36,723 nucleotides of DNA, taken from contig JAPYNY010000015.1 in the NCBI GenBank assembly GCA_028283145.1, positions 1-36,723 of the forward strand, given 5' to 3'. Position 1 is the stretch's first letter, and every line of letters begins with the position of its first letter. Origin of the DNA: Candidatus Hopanoidivorans cymbastelae. GTDB lineage: Bacteria > Actinomycetota > Acidimicrobiia > Acidimicrobiales > Hopanoidiivorantaceae. Positions 35,113 to 36,723 of this stretch are shown piece after piece. The position numbers and the translations under genes were made by a program. The notes beneath the pieces were generated by a model. That model was given only the letters and a program-made list of their open reading frames with translations. It had not been told where the DNA came from and did not search any database.

Positions 35113-35198
35113 CATCGGGGGAGCGCGCCAGTGCGGGACAGCTAGCGCCCCTAGAGTTTAGGCTTGTCCCTACTTGCCTCTAGAGTTTGGGCTTGCCT
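35101..35198. repeat. Duplicated 3' ends of two convergent genes
   Basis: The last 12 bases of the DUF3040 gene plus one (35101-35113, CGGGACAGCTAGC) recur exactly at 35134-35146. The last 19-20 bases of the convergent tgpA-like gene (35180-35198) recur with few differences at 35151-35170, and the extra copy would still encode KPKL-stop on the minus strand. Both extra copies lie in the 67-bp intergenic gap. Confidence 0.75.
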
Positions 35199-36723
35199 CC
35201 CAAAACGAGCGGGCTGGTAACTCCAAAACCCAGCAGCCGTTTCCATTTGGGAATGCGCAAAACTGCTTGTTGCGCAACCTGTTGTCTCAACTGTTCGGCT
35301 GCTTCAGCTTCTTGTCTGCTAGGCACCTTCTCGCCATAGCTGACGTTGGCTGTCAAATCTGCCAGCTGTCTAAGCGGATTGCGTTGCCTGAGAGTATCGC
35401 TTTGCCTAGAAACTCTTTCAGCAAATTCATGGATGGTCATGTTGTCGGCACGTGCTACACCAGCTCGGCGCCACACAAGCTGTGACCTATGCCAAGCCAA
35501 TAAAGTCATCTCCGCAGTGTTGTTCTGAATCCTGCGCAAATACAGCACCCCCTTGACTGGCAGCACAGCCAATAGCAGAGCCACGGCTGCCAGCACAAGC
35601 GAGGCGATGAGCCACCACACACCCGAAGTGCTGTCCTGCGTTACTGAGGCTGTCTGTTCGTCTTCAATAGCGGCCTCATCTGTGGGCAACAAATCCTCAG
35701 GTGGCAAAAATTGTTCCTCCGGGTTGTCTTCTGCCGGAGTGAGTTCTGCCTGTTGTGGACCCACTTGGGTGTGGGGAGAATCTGGTGGACCTCGCGAGGG
35801 TGTGGGTTCCATCAGCACCCAGCCAGCTCCTGGAATCAGCACCTCAGGCCAGCTGTGATAATGCCGCCCGTAAACCGTGAAAGCCGCTTCAGGAATATCG
35901 TCTCCCAGGTCCACGTCGCTGAACTCATCTGCCATAGCCGCATCAGCCGAATCGGTCTCACCCCAAGTAAAGCCAACTACCACCCGAGTGGGTATATCAA
36001 GCATGCGAGCCATCATGGCGTAGGTGCTGGCAAATTGCTCGCAATAGCCCTGCCTGACCTCCAGAAAATCTTCCACCCGGTCAATGGAGTGGCCCCTTTC
36101 AACGTCTAGGTTGTAAGTGAATTCCTCGCGGAACCATTGCTGCAGAGCCAAAGCCTTGCCGTAAGGGGTGCCTGCTTCCGCTGTGACTTCCTGGGCCAAT
36201 CTACGTGCCGCATCTGACAAGTCCGACGGCAACTCGCTGTAGCGCGATACATCAGTCTGGTTGAAGTAGTCGCGGTCGTTGTAGTCAGAATAGGTTGCCT
36301 GTTGAAGTTGGGCTGTGGTGTAGCTGGGAATATCTGAAACAACGCTGTAGGTGAGCCCATTCACGCTTGATCTCTCGCTGTCGACAAACAAGGTGGAAGA
36401 AGCCCCGTCATAGCCAATTTCAAAATTCTCGCTGGAGTAGTTCCTTACTCTTGTGGCTTCAAAAGCTGCTGGCAGCCACTCTGTGCCGAAATCGGACAGT
36501 GCAAAAGACTGCTTCAAATTTGAAGGGGTTTCGCCTTGGCCCGATGAAATCTCGGGGTTAAGGCTGCCAGATGCAGAACCATAGCTGTAGGAGGACCGCC
36601 AGGAATTGCCGTCAAATTCGTCTAGGGCAGTAACCCGCCAGTATTGCGGCTGGTCACTTAGAACCGTAAACAGCTTGACGTTGCTTTGGGTCTGAAGTTG
36701 GCTTTGAATTTCCACCAGCGGAC
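35180..36723 (-). CDS. TgpA-type transglutaminase-like membrane protein (N-terminus beyond window)
   Basis: The frame is open to the right edge, so the N-terminal membrane helices expected of the DUF3488/TgpA family are outside the window. The visible 510-plus residues begin with PLVEIQSQLQTQSNVKLFTV, then DQPQYWRVTALDEFDGNSW, both typical of TgpA. The transglutaminase core follows with GYCEQFA (Cys) and HYHSWPEV (His); the acidic position reads MEPTP, Glu where Asp is frequent. Then come an acidic Pro-rich linker, a membrane helix (VWWLIASLVLAAVALLLAVL) and a cytoplasmic tail of DUF4129 type. In actinobacteria it usually sits next to DUF58 and MoxR ATPase genes. The catalytic domain should face outside the membrane. 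Confidence 0.9.
   Translation of the reverse strand, partial: PLVEIQSQLQTQSNVKLFTVLSDQPQYWRVTALDEFDGNSWRSSYSYGSASGSLNPEISSGQGETPSNLKQSFALSDFGTEWLPAAFEATRVRNYSSENFEIGYDGASSTLFVDSERSSVNGLTYSVVSDIPSYTTAQLQQATYSDYNDRDYFNQTDVSRYSELPSDLSDAARRLAQEVTAEAGTPYGKALALQQWFREEFTYNLDVERGHSIDRVEDFLEVRQGYCEQFASTYAMMARMLDIPTRVVVGFTWGETDSADAAMADEFSDVDLGDDIPEAAFTVYGRHYHSWPEVLIPGAGWVLMEPTPSRGPPDSPHTQVGPQQAELTPAEDNPEEQFLPPEDLLPTDEAAIEDEQTASVTQDSTSGVWWLIASLVLAAVALLLAVLPVKGVLYLRRIQNNTAEMTLLAWHRSQLVWRRAGVARADNMTIHEFAERVSRQSDTLRQRNPLRQLADLTANVSYGEKVPSRQEAEAAEQLRQQVAQQAVLRIPKWKRLLGFGVTSPLVLGGKPKL

Overview
The window is a piece of an actinobacterial chromosome, most likely from the class Acidimicrobiia (Actinomycetota). 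The gene order (mltG, aro genes, pepP, efp, nusB, car genes, mihF, gmk, rpoZ, coaBC, metK, priA, def, fmt, ribD) is the conserved actinobacterial block. mihF, the helicase-less type of PriA and a DUF3040 protein are actinobacterial hallmarks. The Thr/Pro-rich linker and RTX-tailed giant protein fit the Acidimicrobiia, but that class assignment is inference.

Positions 1-11,659 (minus strand) are accessory. They hold a giant exported protein of about 3,370 residues. It has a signal segment, a Thr/Pro linker, ten clear plus one decayed tandem copies of a roughly 160-250-residue Cys-containing module I do not recognise, a metzincin-like zinc protease core, Ig/cadherin-like domains and 15 RTX nonapeptides. 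Its last codons overlap the start of a second RTX gene that stays open to the left window edge (517 codons). The second protein looks like a paralogue of the last third of the giant protein's tail. This pair is the most novel part of the window.

Positions 11,957-22,873 (plus) carry mltG, shikimate-pathway genes (aroE, aroK, aroB, aroQ), pepP, efp, nusB, carA and carB. aroC is not between aroE and aroK, and pyrR/pyrB/pyrC are not between nusB and carA. NusB is fused in frame to the start of CarA. CarA has lost roughly 100 middle residues and changes reading frame, so carA looks broken although carB is complete.

Positions 22,887-24,578 (minus) are fhs (formate-tetrahydrofolate ligase). Positions 24,759-34,624 (plus) hold mihF, gmk, rpoZ, coaBC, metK, priA, def, fmt, a MoaB/Mog protein, ribD and hisG, serving nucleotide, CoA, SAM, formyl-Met, molybdopterin, riboflavin and histidine metabolism. 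Positions 34,738-35,112 are a DUF3040 membrane protein. A TgpA-type transglutaminase gene converges on it and runs off the right edge.

A second structural theme is a set of short tandem duplications (7-26 bp) at gene boundaries and inside coding termini: mltG/aroE, aroE/aroK, the efp start, the carB start, the carB/fhs ends, both ends of mihF, the NusB-CarA linker, and the tails of the two convergent genes near 35.1 kb. I saw no tRNA, rRNA, CRISPR array or insertion sequence.
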